Shown piece by piece: positions 35,221-47,180 of a DNA stretch of 64,000 bases (positions are counted from its first letter, which is position 1; the number at the start of each line of letters is the position of its first letter). Made by a program: the position numbers and the translations under genes. The notes below the pieces were generated by a model. The model did not search any database. It saw nothing but the letters and a program-made list of their open reading frames with translations, and had not been told where the DNA came from. Location: positions 1-64,000 of the forward strand of contig ARYC01002752.1 in assembly GCA_000711775.1 (NCBI GenBank). The letters run 5' to 3'. The DNA is from Oxytricha trifallax. Taxonomy: Eukaryota; Ciliophora; Spirotrichea; Sporadotrichida; Oxytrichidae.

Positions 35221-35663
35221 AATTTGAAATAAACTTACAAATTTGAACAATATTTCTGATTAATTGTTTTGAATTATGAAGAGATTCATGAGTCTTTTAT
35301 TGAAATTCGTGAATTTATGGTACCAATTATATTGATCAGAATATAATTTGGAAAAGTCTAAATCAAATTTGGTAAAGCAAATTAAAATATACTAGTGTTA
35401 TACTATTTCATCTAAATTGTAAAGCTGAGCTTTGAGTAAAATGTCATTTTTCTTAAAAAATTAGAGTAATTTCTTGCAATAATTAATAATCACTTTCAAT
35501 TTTTTCTAATGATTATTTTATAGTATAGTATTGAGTGTTCATACTGTTTTATCTCGAAATATGTAATAAAATTGTAAAAATAACTTACAATAAAATTGAG
35601 GCTAACTTTAATATTGGAGTATGCTGAAAAATTGTTGACGTTTTAATTTCTTATATTTTAGCT

Positions 35664-36356
35664 CTCTATAGACCCTATAGAACTTAGAATCGGTGAGGTG
35701 GTACAATGGGTACTTAAAAATGAGAAGCAAAGTACTACAATAGTTAGAATATCCTTTCTGATTATCTAACATTTAATGACATGAGATGCTGAATTTGAAT
35801 TATTAAAGGAGAGATTCAGTTATAGTGGCTTAAACTCATTTGACATCCATTGGTTGAAGCTTTTTAAGGAAAAATTATTCTCAAAAATGATTTTGAAAAA
35901 CGCCAGTTAATATGTATACAGTCTTTTAGATTTTCAACATTTTGTTTTTAATAAATTAAGGAGTAGAGCAATACCTCAAGACCTCACTATCACTATAGGT
36001 CTATAGTCTATTTTAAATATTTTAGTGCAAGTTTTTCATTATTTAAGATTACCTTGATTTTATATTTCTAAATATTAATTAACGCTTTATTCAAAAAAAA
36101 ATTATGATTTAGTAATGATGGGTGCATACATTTAGTAAAAGTTTTCAGCAAATTCAGAAAGAAAATGGCATAAGAGAATCTAGAGTTAAAAGAGTACATT
36201 CAATGAAGCTAACGAAGGTGATGGTTTATCAGTCACAAAGTGCACGAGAGAGGAGTGATTCGCAAGCCTTTGGCTAGTAATAATAAGTCAAGGATGTAAT
36301 TTGCATAGCATGGAAGCACTTTACATTGCGTTTGAGTGACTAATTTTATTAATGAG
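35664..36356 (+). pseudogene. Coding-looking region, downstream part of the element B gene
   Basis: Begins after a TATATTTTAG acceptor-like site: SIDPIELRIGEVVQWVLKNE. After one in-frame TGA (near 35783) the same frame continues as DAEFELLKERFSYSGLNSFD. A charged segment follows near 36110-36356 in two alternative frames (for example KLTKVMVYQSQSARERSDS). The same-frame continuation after the TGA argues for a decayed gene or a missed short intron. Confidence 0.4.
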
Positions 36357-36555
36357 TGTATTACTATATATAAGCTAATTATTTAAAAAAAATTAAAGAT
36401 CATGCATTATTTACATAGAATTAAATGTAAAGTCACATATCTTGCAAAATTCTTATCTTTTACATGATTTATAAAGACACTCTGAACAAATCTGGCTAGC
36501 TAAGTTTGGTAGACTCAAATTATGGTGCTTAAATATAACTTTATATTAAATGACT

Positions 36556-37640
36556 TCTAAATAATTGATGTGCATCCTTCAACAAACATATTCCTTGAGT
36601 AAAATCAGATAATTAGTTTAAAGAGATAAGTTTCATTTGTTAGTAAAAAATTAAATCTCCATCAGAGCTTCTGTTAATTTGGGAATAATTATTAAACAAT
36701 AATGGGCAAACTCTATAACAAATTTTATTTCAAGTGATAAGATTAAATGCAATCAAACAGTCCCTAACATTAATAGGATTAGTAGATTATATTTAAGCTT
36801 GGATTATAACGAGCAAGTGATGTATCCCGTGCATCATTTTAATAGATTAAAAATTTCTTATATCTGAAATTTAGCCAAAATATATGAGGTTAAATCGTTC
36901 ACAATTTCTCTAAGACTTCCTTATCTTTGGTAAAACTTTAACAAGACAGCTTAGAATTACCTTAGAGTTCCGAATTCTTAATCTCTATTAAAGATGGACA
37001 CTTATTTAATGAATGATACTTTTTAAGAGGAATTTTAACTAGAAATTTAATTAATAGTGAATTCGATTACCAATCTAAATGTAAAAAAATATAAAATGGT
37101 TAATTTGGAGAGATAATTGAGATATATACTACATTTGGACCCTATCAAGGTGGCACATTTTTGTTTCTAAACACAGAGAGTCTTTCATACTTAACTATTT
37201 TTTATTAGTAAAATGAATATTGCAGCTTTGATACTATTGAAGATTCGATGATTTACATAGTTAATTCAATTTTTACAAAATGCCAAAACCCCAGAACCCC
37301 AATAGTAATTAAACTGTGAAGGTCTCTCTCAAATCAACTGACTAATCTATTATTATTAGCTATAATAGAGTATTTACTTAAGCTATGAGACAATGTCTGA
37401 GTTTTAAAATTATCTCCCTTTATTATATTGTCAAAAAATCTTACATAGAAACTAATTTGACATATATAATTGGAAAAATTTCAATTCAACGAGATTGTAT
37501 CAAGCGACATTTGCACTTATCAAAAATAGAAAGAATTTTCACGATTTATTATTAATTTGTAGATAATTTGAAATTATCTATTAACCTTGTTTCTATTCTA
37601 AAATACTATAAACAGAAAATTCAAAGTTTATCTAAATATG
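36556..37640 (+). pseudogene. IPT/TIG-domain segment at the right of the element B gene
   Basis: Contains a second convincing IPT/TIG-like pattern at about 37135-37313: GPYQGGTFLFLNTES, then EYCSFDTIED and TKCQNPRTP, that is Gly-Pro-x-x-Gly-Gly-Thr, a Cys-x-Phe and a closing Cys...Pro. An earlier partial match is SFCQFGNNYQ near 36670. In-frame TGAs occur near 36740 and at 37313. After the TIG domain a coding-like frame (SLKSTDQSIIISYNRVF) continues to about 37640. Confidence 0.5.
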
Positions 37641-39205
37641 TTTTGTAATGATCAAATGAATTATAAAATAAGTTAGAATCTGCAAATTTAAATTCGAGTA
37701 AGAAAATACCAAAGCATTCATTAATGTCACAAATTAGATTATATACTTAGAGGGTTTAGGTACTAAGCGCTTACTTATAATAGGCAACTATTAAGCGAAT
37801 ACAACAATATAAACAAAAATAGTATTTCCTTAACTGTACAATACTGAAACTATTCTGAGTTTTTGGTATAATGCGAACTCCCTTTTAATTATATAAATAG
37901 TTCAAATATAAAAAATAAGATAGGATAACATTAATTTACGAGAATTGAATTAAAAGCTAGAGTTTGCTGTTAACAATGAATCAAGAGTTTATTTTTTATA
38001 AACTGTATTTAAGCTCAACAAGAATTAATAAAAAAGAATTAAAATTTTAATCCATTAATTACCTATATTTGCACATTCAAAAGGATTTGAAATTGCAACA
38101 ATTGTAAATTGAAACGAAATAACTTGTCCTTTAAAACCTCAACACATCTAAGACGGCTAAACATAAAAAATTAATGTGCTGATTTAAAACACAGGATAAA
38201 TTATTGGAGCTCAAACTATAAATTTTTATACCAAGACACCATCCGACTTAATTCAGTTCCTCCATCATCAATATTTCAAAATACAAGTGGAGCTTATTTA
38301 TTTTAACTGTTGATAAATAAAAAATATCGGGAAATTGTAATAATTAAATCTAAAATAACTGTATAGAATTTAGTGAACTTAAATTAATTAATAATTTAGA
38401 ATAAGATAAAAGAGATAAATAAAGACATTTTTAAGGATGTATTAATAAAATTTGAAATGATTTTGTCATTTATAGAATTATATTATAAGTTATTTATTAT
38501 TATTCTGAATCATTTCAATTTTAGCGGAGAGGTATAGAGAAAAAAATATATTCAAGTGTAATACAAATAGTCTAGCTAATGTATTTTGGTCTTGGTCTGT
38601 CATCATGAAATGCTAATGCAGTATGAAGCATCTAAAACTTGAGATATTATTATTAAGTTTAATTTATGCTGTATGAATGCTAACTTTTAGTGAAATTATA
38701 ATTTTTAAGATATAAATTATGGAAAAACTAAATACTTACTTAGAGTTTGAGTAGTTAATTGTGCTGGACCTCTCTTGTGATATTTATCTTTTACAAAATT
38801 AATTTAATATATAATAAAGAAAATACTAAATAGTGTTTGTTTATTTGAGTTTTGAAATATTTTTTTTAATTTCAAAAATTCATGATCGATAATAAGTTTA
38901 TTTAGCCGGACTGTGTATGTTAATTGGGAGAGTGAAATCATAGACAAATACTTACCTGAGTTCAACATAAATATAATGTTTAGTCCGACATTTAACATTA
39001 AAGAAAGATACAGAGATAAGAAATGAATTAAAGGATTCTTTGTAAATCTATGCTTAAACTGCCCATTAAGTTTCAAGAAATCAAAAAAACAAGTGTGTGT
39101 ATTTGTTAAATAGGCTACTCAGATTAACAATAAATCAAGATCATACTTTAGCAAAATCTAGTTTTACTAAGATCCATATCTATTCTTAGTAAGCAAACTC
39201 TTCAA
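37640..39205. other. AT-rich end of element B, no gene seen
   Basis: No domain, repeat or structured RNA recognised. A minus-strand frame at 38804-39076 has no supporting feature. Confidence 0.5.
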
Positions 39206-39985
39206 TCCCAAAAAATATGTGTCTTTGAATCATAAGGCATTTCATAGGAAATTCTTTTACCCCATTCATTAGTGACGAGGAATTCAAGTGTTTGATTGCT
39301 AACAAACTCTTTTCAACTTTGAGTATAGAGATATCTTCAACGTATCTTCATGATATCTTCAGAATATCATCATTGGGATTTTTACAACCTAAAGCGGATC
39401 GTACAATCTAAACTATGAAAGTGCAAATTATCTAAAATCCATCTATGTTAGATATTTCTTCTAAAATAGTAATAATGAAGTTTTAAGTATAGCCTTTGAA
39501 GTTGAAAGCAAGTCATCTAATCAGCCTCGAGATTAACTCAAATACACTTCCCTTATATTTATACTAGATATAGTCACAATCCAAGAAAAATGTTAGGTAA
39601 AGTCTTGATATCTAAAATTATCATTTTTTAGATTAAGTTATCATTAATCTTTTAGTTATTGAGGACAAAGGATATATCTACTAATAAATATTAAACTAGG
39701 TATATTAAAACTGCAGAAATGATGATTTTGTGGTGCTGTAACTTGAAATTCTCCGCTAAAAGAGAAATGAATTGGATAAATGAAGAAATAAATTTAATCA
39801 ACTGGATCCTCTTTATCTAATTAGAGTTAAAATTGAATATTAAATAATCACATAATTTTAATTTATATATAAGGTAGTTAACTAAAAAGGGACTTGATTT
39901 GATCTCATAGTTTTCTAATTAATGGTAGTTGCTAATTTATATAAATAGTTTCGCATTTTAATTTACAAATTCCCCGATTCTAATG
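39205..39985 (-). repeat. Right terminal inverted repeat of element B
   Basis: Pairs with 23625-24390. Contains at about 39325-39415 a run of AGATATCTTCA elements and degenerate TACAACCTAAAG units. The tip CCCCGATTCTAATG is followed by TATTTTATCAATA, as at the right end of element A. Confidence 0.75.
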
Positions 39986-40829
39986 TATTTTATCAATAAT
40001 AAAAATTAAATGGACATTTAAGGTATTTTAGAAACAAGACGATGATATCATAATTGAATTAAAAAAATATATAATTTTATAAATAATGTTTATAATACTT
40101 TTTTTACCAAATCAAATTGATACTCTTTTCCAATTTTTAAATACAAATAAGACTGAAAGGTATTCAGTCAATAAGAATATTTTAAGTTTCAATATTGAAT
40201 TTGTATAAAAATTATGCCTTTTAAATTATTAAATATAATAAAAACTTATTATTAAGGCTATCCTCCACTATTGGTAGAAATTAAATTTATTGCAATAAAA
40301 CCAAAATCTAACAAAAAGTAATGTGATAGATTATATTTATATTTAAATGCTAGAAACCTCATGTAAGATATACTGCTTCAAATCTTACTCTACAAAAGGA
40401 ACCCTACATACATGTCTTCATATTGATTTTCTAATTGCTAGTTTATAAATTATTAAGCAATTAAGATTCATCTAATAATTATTTAAAAAAATAGAGAGAA
40501 TAACTGTTTAAAGAGCATTCATGGAATATATACATGCATGAAACTTATAGATACCTTGATGTTATAGTAATGTTAAAAATTTTAATACATTGTATGTGGC
40601 CAGGACTTGAAATATAGGTGTTTTAAACACCACAATTTGACGTAAAGCGATAAACTCTTAAATATTATTATATTAATTTGTTTTCAATTGAAATATATTA
40701 TATTATTCATTAAAACACAATACTCATTTTAATTTTAAATTATGAATTTTTTTGTAATGTAAATATTTAAAATAAAAGAAATTTAAATTACAAGATTAAC
40801 ATTACTTATAATATATTTAGCTGTAATCT
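39986..40829. other. AT-rich spacer right of element B
   Basis: I see nothing definite here. Confidence 0.5.
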
Positions 40830-40987
40830 CTGATGTTATAAAAACGTTCATATAACTGATTCAGACAATAATCACCATCAATGTCTCCAACAGTTAACTC
40901 ATTACCCTTCTCATCATTCATATTTATTTCACTTTTATTTTCTTAAAATTATTGATTTCTAGAGACTCCAAATCCTATCAACTGCAT
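40830..40987 (-). CDS. Possible first exon of a minus-strand gene
   Basis: ATG 40987 (MQLIGFGVSRNQQFQ) or an in-frame Met further on (MNDEKGNELTVGDIDGDYC). The segment is acidic and richer in GC than its surroundings; codon first positions are G-rich. It fades into AT-rich sequence near 40830. No continuation was found with confidence. Confidence 0.4.
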
Positions 40988-41649
40988 TCATTTAGTTCAG
41001 GCTTTGAATTAACCTACAAAGGACTTTGCTAAATGAGAACTATTATATGTTCATTCTATTTAATACTATCTAATAAAAAATTAGAGATTATTAGATTAGG
41101 ACATAATGAAATTTAATCATTAGAAATTCCCAAAGAATGATGAGTGAGTAATTTATTTTTAATCATAAGAAACAAAAATAACATCAGTTAAAATAATTTA
41201 TTGACTATCTTTGTTAATTAGAATGTAAAATATAATGAAAGTAATTTATAGTGTATTTAACATGAATCATTTAAGCAATTTCTATTATGATTTTACAAGC
41301 AGTCATTAGTATGAGTGTTAATGGCTGTTACTTAAATCTTGTTACATATTTGATTGAGAATAATTGTATCAAATAACAACATCATGGCGAAGTTACTAAT
41401 CTTGTTATCTTTAAATATATATTATTTAAATAAATATTAAAATAATATAAGATTTTAAAATAAAGTGAAAATGAAATTCTTAATCAAATCATTTAAGTAT
41501 AGCAGTTATTTGGTTTAATCACAATTCATTTATTAGTTTTAAATTTTCAGATAGGTGTTTTCGAATTTCCTCATGTATATCTTGAATCATTGACCTTTGT
41601 CAAGCTAAACTGTGGTAGTTTAATTTTTTTCAGTGTAGCACTATAAAAA

Positions 41650-44558
41650 TCACTTGGCGTTCTTCTTGGATTTAAGGCGTTTGTAGTACAATGCAAACGT
41701 GCAGGGGATGAAAGGGTTGTCTGGAAACACATTGAATACGAATCCGTTTAGCTATTTTGATAAAGAGAATAATCTTTTGGAATTCTTCCTGTACTTACAC
41801 GATAGTTGGTCCCTCTTTGTCGATGGTTGACTTTCCAAATTGGAAATTGCCCCCCATCTGATACAAAATGCGTCTTAAAGCGGACAAGCTTCGATCTAGA
41901 ACTTCGAAGAACCATCTACGATAAGCCAGCTGCAAATATTTCTCTTTTTTCTAAAAGCTATAAACTATCTATTATGAGTATTAATTGCCTGAAAAGTTAA
42001 AACCGAATTAACTTACCTCATGCTCTCCCCATTGAATAATTATATGTCTATTTATTATAAATAAAAGCCAAGACTGCATCGACATGCAATTACCTTGAAA
42101 AAGACTTATTTAGGTCAGGGAATACTTGCTGATCCAAAAGGTGATGTTCTCTTTTTAAAATTACCTTAGATTGATTCTATCAATCTTTATAGCAGTGTTA
42201 GTGATGGGTACTATTTAAGATGATGAGCTTTTTATTACTTTATTGCTTTCATGTATTCAAGATGTAACTAACGGTTTTCTTCTGATTTCTTAAGGATTTC
42301 AATTAGAACCAATTTAAATTTAATAATTAAGATTTCACTTGACTAGAAAGAAATTCTATCTTTATGCAAGAGGTAACCGCCACAATGCACCAAGGTTTAT
42401 ATGGAGATTCCTGAGCAATTCCAGAACCTCTTTTTGATTTAGAGGCATCATTGTACTGTTTAACAGTCACTTTTTACTTATGAGTATCTTTTGTATTCTT
42501 TTTTTTGAGATTTTTTGAGAAGGGTTTCACAGTTTCTAACTTAAAGGTTATCCTATAGTATTTTGAGAATGAATACTTGAGTCTAGTAGCCTCGTGTGAT
42601 CCACCCTTGTATTGTATTTTTTTTTTAGTTTCATCATCATAATTTCTCTTAATCTTATTTAAGCTGTTACTAATGTAGAGCTCCCTTAAAATTGCCTTGG
42701 TAAATATCTGTTATTGGACAAGATGTGTATATATATTTGTAATATTCTCAGTTCCCAGGTTGGCTTCTCCAGTTTTAATGATGCCCTTAGGTTTGAATTA
42801 GGATCCGTTAATAACTCTAAGCAGTCTTTTTAATCACTCAAAGAAAATAGCAGCTCCAAGGCATGGAAACTGGAAAAGAAGAGTTGTAGAAGGATTGATA
42901 GCGACTGCCCTATTAATGAAGTGGGATTGTTTGTATTCAGAGATGAAATCCTTTGGTCTTTACTAATTACTGGTAAAAAAGGGGGGATAACATAAGTAAT
43001 TAATGTAATAAATGATATTATGTATCTTTTAAATATTAAGATAAGTAATGGTTTTTAATAGATTATTTCCAATAATAAGGCGTAAATTAAAATCAGTTAA
43101 ATCTGAGATTCTTTTTTAACAATAGGATTCTATAATTTAGTTACTAGAATGATTCTCTGCGATTACTGTTTTTATATAGCTTATTTTTACATTCATAATT
43201 CTGGTGTTGCTTGTCCTCCTCCCCGTTTGTACCTTAATTCATATAATTATCATCAAAGCAACCACATTCATTCAGTTCATCTCCATAACTATAATAATCA
43301 ATTAGATAAATTTACTTAAACTTACATAAAATAATTAATCAGTTTTTAATTTAGATTGTTCGGATGTATTTTGCCACTTATTTTCCTTATTCTAAAAAAG
43401 CATTCCAATGGATCATTTATCTGAGTTTATATATTTCTTAAAAATATTTTCATATTCAATCTATCTTTTTAGTAATTAAATTCATCATTTTCCTTTCTTT
43501 TTTCCAATCAGTTTTTTCTAAAAATCTTCGAAGATGATAATGTATAGAAAATTTGCTCTTCCAATATTATTTTAAAATCTTTAACTTTTGAGAAAATTTT
43601 TATTTCTATTCTAACCATAATAACGTGCAATATGTTACAATTTAAGTAGTTTGTCTGATCGAATGTTTTGCTTTTATATTTATATTTTTTACTTAAATTA
43701 AATGAATAAAACATTATTAATTAGAATATAATTATTAACTTACTTGTTTGACTTCTTGCGATTAATATCAATCACTCCATTTTCTGCTATTCACTCTCAT
43801 AATATATGAAAAAACACATTTCTCAGTTGCTTTTTCATTATCTATTTATAAATTTTAGTCATTGATGATGAACCATTATGATTGTTGCTGTCAAAAAAAT
43901 GCAGCATTAAATTTTCTCATAAATTGAGAGGATATCACTTCAATCATTTCTGAAAATATTAATAATGATGAAGTAATGAGCTTATGCAAGAATATCTGAT
44001 ATGAAACAACATAAAAGTTTAATTATTTAATTATGAAAAATAAATTTTCTTGATGGTTAAAAATATAATAAATCTATTATTTATTCAATTCATTTTTTTA
44101 GTTTATTTACTATTTTTGACATATATTTACTAATAAAAATAATAATTGTCTCAGATCAAGGTCTTAAAAACTTACAAGTATAAATGTGTTTATGGTCAAG
44201 CCATTTTACATGTGTCTAGTTATAACTTAATTCAAATTAAAACTTAAAAAATATTACAGAATTTGTTGGTCTTTGAAACTATTTTTTTTATATAGACGCC
44301 AATATGACAATTTTTTCCCGACATCGATGTTTGTGCTTAGGATTTTTTTTTTGAGTAGTCTTTCGGCTTGTCTTCTTCACATTTAATGGAATAATCTGAA
44401 TAGATCCACTCATTGTAGCTATTATTTGAATTTGATAAAAATTTTAAGGGCGTTTCTTTTATTAATTTAAAGTTGTTATTGCGCCTATATCCATTTCCTA
44501 GATGAGTCAGTACTCTATCTTCATTTATTTTCTTATTTAGAGAGAATTTAGTAGCCAT
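41650..44558 (-). CDS. Unidentified intron-rich protein gene
   Basis: Start proposed at ATG 44558 (MATKFSLNKKINEDRVLTH); stop TGA 41650-41652 after YYKRLKSKKNAK. Coding blocks between them include NLQIDNEKATEKSENG, LIDYYSYGDELNECGCF, LLFQFPCLGAAIFFE plus VINGSQFKPKGIIKTGEAN, a long Lys-rich block, and RRWFFEVLDRSLSALRRILY. Introns are very short: 42817-42837 and 42105-42125 (21 nt each), 42074-42093 (20 nt), 41989-42016 (28 nt) and about 41752-41798. Both 21-nt introns contain an in-frame TGA. First codon positions are G-rich in the blocks. Whether all blocks form one gene is not proved. No family recognised. Confidence 0.6.
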
Positions 44559-44599
44559 CTATCTTATGGGTCTATAGTTCTGTTAAGTTTTTTATATGA

Positions 44600-45917
44600 G
44601 TCCCTTGATATCCACTTACCTTTTCCCTAACTTAATGTTCATTGTGTCTTCTTTTCTTGATAAAAGATCACGTATTTTCTTTTCAGATTAAATAAGGTCA
44701 TTTTTGTTAAAAATTAGAAGTTGAAATATTCAGAGATATAATTTAATCGGTTTGAAAATTATATACTTTATAATAATTTTTGGTATACTTATAATTTTGA
44801 TTATTTTTGATTGATTTGTGAAAATAAAGTATTGAGATAATTTGATGTTTTCTATCGCTAAATTAGATTATAATTATTTTCTATTTTGATTCATTTAGTG
44901 CAATTTTATTTGCATTTGTGCTTATAAAACTAAACTCTGCCAAAATTTATAATTTGCAAATCTTTGGAGTGTGCAGCGAAATAATTATTTTGCCAGCTGC
45001 TTCTCTTTAATAATAGCTTTTCTTCTCACATTTCACTAAATTTATGCTTTTTACATTACCTGTACATTCTGCAGTTTTGTAAATATTTTTTGATTTTAAT
45101 GATAATCAAAAATATATAATATTGCCAGAAAAAAATTTGGTATATGTTATAATTAATAAATATCATATTTAATATATTTAAAGTAAATTGACTTCATACG
45201 AAATCATGCAAGTATTTAAAACCTGTATAATAATAAAATTTAATAAATTAATAAGTATAAAAAATAGAAAAATAGAGTAAATCATAACATTATTTATTGT
45301 TTCTCAAGATGATATTATAGAAACAATATTGACATTATAGATTTTAATAAAAGAATAAGCAAAACCCATCTAGGAAATAAGATTCTAGAATAAGTACACG
45401 CAAATAATATAAATAAAATAAATAAAAAAAACAATTTCAATTAACTCCTTATCAATTTAAGGTAAGAAATATCAAATAAAAATATATAAGAGTTTCATTG
45501 TAATAAATTAAATTTAATGAAGATTGCTGATTTATTTTATTTACATATACCCTATGTTTTTAATTGCCATAATACATCAATAAAGATTATCTAAGTTGGG
45601 TCATGGACAAGTAAATATATTGTTTATGACATGAGACAAATTCTAAATAACATTCATTTTTGAATCGCTCAATTATGGTTTAATTATGTTTCGTTAAGAA
45701 AGTTGCAATTTTAAAATATGGTTTAAAATTTCTTTTTTTATCAGTAAATTTAGAGGTTCTTGTGTTTAGTTTAACGATCAGTTTACCAAACTTCATACAT
45801 AGTGTAAACATACTATGCATTGTAAGTTGAAGTTTCAAATTTTTTATGATTCATTAAGCTGGAATTTTCAAATTAAAAATTTTTCTGATAGTTTAAATAG
45901 ATGAAAATGCAAAGAAG
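44600..45917. other. AT-rich spacer, no gene seen
   Basis: No supported coding, RNA or repeat feature. Confidence 0.5.
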
Positions 45918-46195
45918 TCACTTTTTTTGCGCATAAAGAGAACTTTAAATGTAGGTAAACAAGTCTTACAAATCCATGTCAGTACATTCACTCTTTAATA
46001 AACTTATAAAATGTTGCCTTTCTTTGTTAAAGTTGATTAAATATACTGCAGATTATAAGTTTTATAAAGTGAATATTAACCTTGAACCTGGTATGTGCAT
46101 GATTACGAACTCACTTTTCTCAAATACTTTAATAAATATTAAATGTATTTTAAATTATATTTTACAGCTTTTCAGACAACTACTTAGTCTAATAG
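45918..46195 (-). CDS. Unidentified coding segment
   Basis: Minus-strand frame closing at TGA 45918-45920: FVIMHIPGSRLIFTLQNLQS, then VYLINFNKERQHFISLLKSE and MDLQDLFTYIQSSLYAQKK. Helical and amphipathic in character, with no motif. The plus-strand frame over the same bases is hydrophobic and probably a shadow. Confidence 0.4.
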
Positions 46196-46804
46196 TTTCG
46201 TAGACTATGTAACAGTTTATGTAATAATTATATAAGTATTCCTTCTTGTAACTCAAGCTCATCCTTCGTTATTTGAGAATGCCAAGTTATTTATTTAATG
46301 ATAAAATCTTTAATTACATATATTTGTATTAGATTAAGAACGTTTAATATACACTAATTTCTTTACTTCTCAAGGATTGTTTCTTTGCTATATACTATAA
46401 ATAAATCATATCCAATTTGGGAATAAATTGAAAACTCACTTTTTATTTTTATAAACTGAAGGTAATAGAAGATACTTCTAATATCTAGACATATTTATTT
46501 AGTCACATGTCATTCTATTATGCTGTCTCAAAAGCTTTTTAAGGAAATACTTTCGGACTTTTATTAATTATTATACTTTCATTATAAAGAGTAAGTTAAA
46601 CCAAACCAAAATTGAAACTCATAATCTTTAATTAAATAAATAATTGAAAGGAAGTAAAAAAGTTTAATTAGGGGCTAATTCAATTAGATGAGTTGATGTC
46701 GGACAATGAAATGACAAGTTGTCACAGTCTTAAATGCTCTATCAAATGCTCTAAATTAGAGATATTAGTATTTGCTTAGGTAAAGGTTTATCAGTAAAGA
46801 ATTG

Positions 46805-47180
46805 AATTCTATTCGGAAAATATTACTATTTATTAAAATCTACTAGGTTATTTTGTATGGAATATGATTTTAAGGATTATTGGAAAATTAGAAAGATAAA
46901 ATACAACTCAGAACTAAAAGACTTCTCAATAATTGCCGGTAATAACTAAGATTTCAAGAATTGTAATTTAAAATAGGAAATAGATAAATTATAATTTAAA
47001 AGAATAATAAGATTTAATGAAACAAATTAAATAAACACGATGGAGATACACATTCATAAAAATGTTGTAAGTTACATTTAAGAAATCTTTTATAAATTAA
47101 ATACTTTATCAACGATAGTACAGTACAAAGATGAAGTTGAGTAGAGATTTCAGAAACTAACAGAGAAAGACAGTCAATGA
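46805..47180 (+). CDS. Unidentified protein, C-terminal segment
   Basis: Plus-strand frame from about 46805, with ATG at 46857 (MEYDFKDYWKIRKIKYNSE), through DFSIIAGNNQDFKNCNLKQE and ending KDEVEQRFQKLTEKDSQ at TGA 47178-47180. First codon positions are G-rich. Charged helical end, perhaps coiled coil. No family recognised. Confidence 0.45.

Larger units (their letters stand above)
23625..39985. mobile_element. Element B: 16.4-kb element with about 770-bp terminal inverted repeats
   Basis: Inverted repeats at 23625-24390 and 39205-39985 align through distinctive stretches such as TTAGCGGAGA, GTTACAGCACC and GTGACTATATCTAGTAT. The tips (CATTCGAATCGG and complement of CCCCGATTCTAATG) match those of element A and lie beside TA. 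The repeats hold one copy of the short module found throughout element A. The interior carries other fold-back elements and a long plus-strand coding region with IPT/TIG-like domains, but no transposase that I can recognise. It may therefore depend on element A, or it may be a captured host segment bounded by element ends. Confidence 0.7.

Noticed and set aside
2058-39985. Polinton/Maverick-type element, because of size and long terminal repeats
   Set aside because: No polymerase, integrase, packaging or capsid-type gene was recognised, and the transposase present is of the IS630/Tc1 type.
41806-42000. 64-codon plus-strand ORF
   Set aside because: Antisense to the last coding blocks of the minus-strand gene ending at 41650.
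42360-42980. Plus-strand frames with protein-like readings
   Set aside because: The minus strand reads a continuous, G-first coding frame with splice signals over the same bases; the plus-strand frames are shadows.
45976-46203. 75-codon plus-strand ORF, hydrophobic
   Set aside because: The minus strand has the more plausible frame; hydrophobic plus-strand readings are common opposite charged coding sequence.
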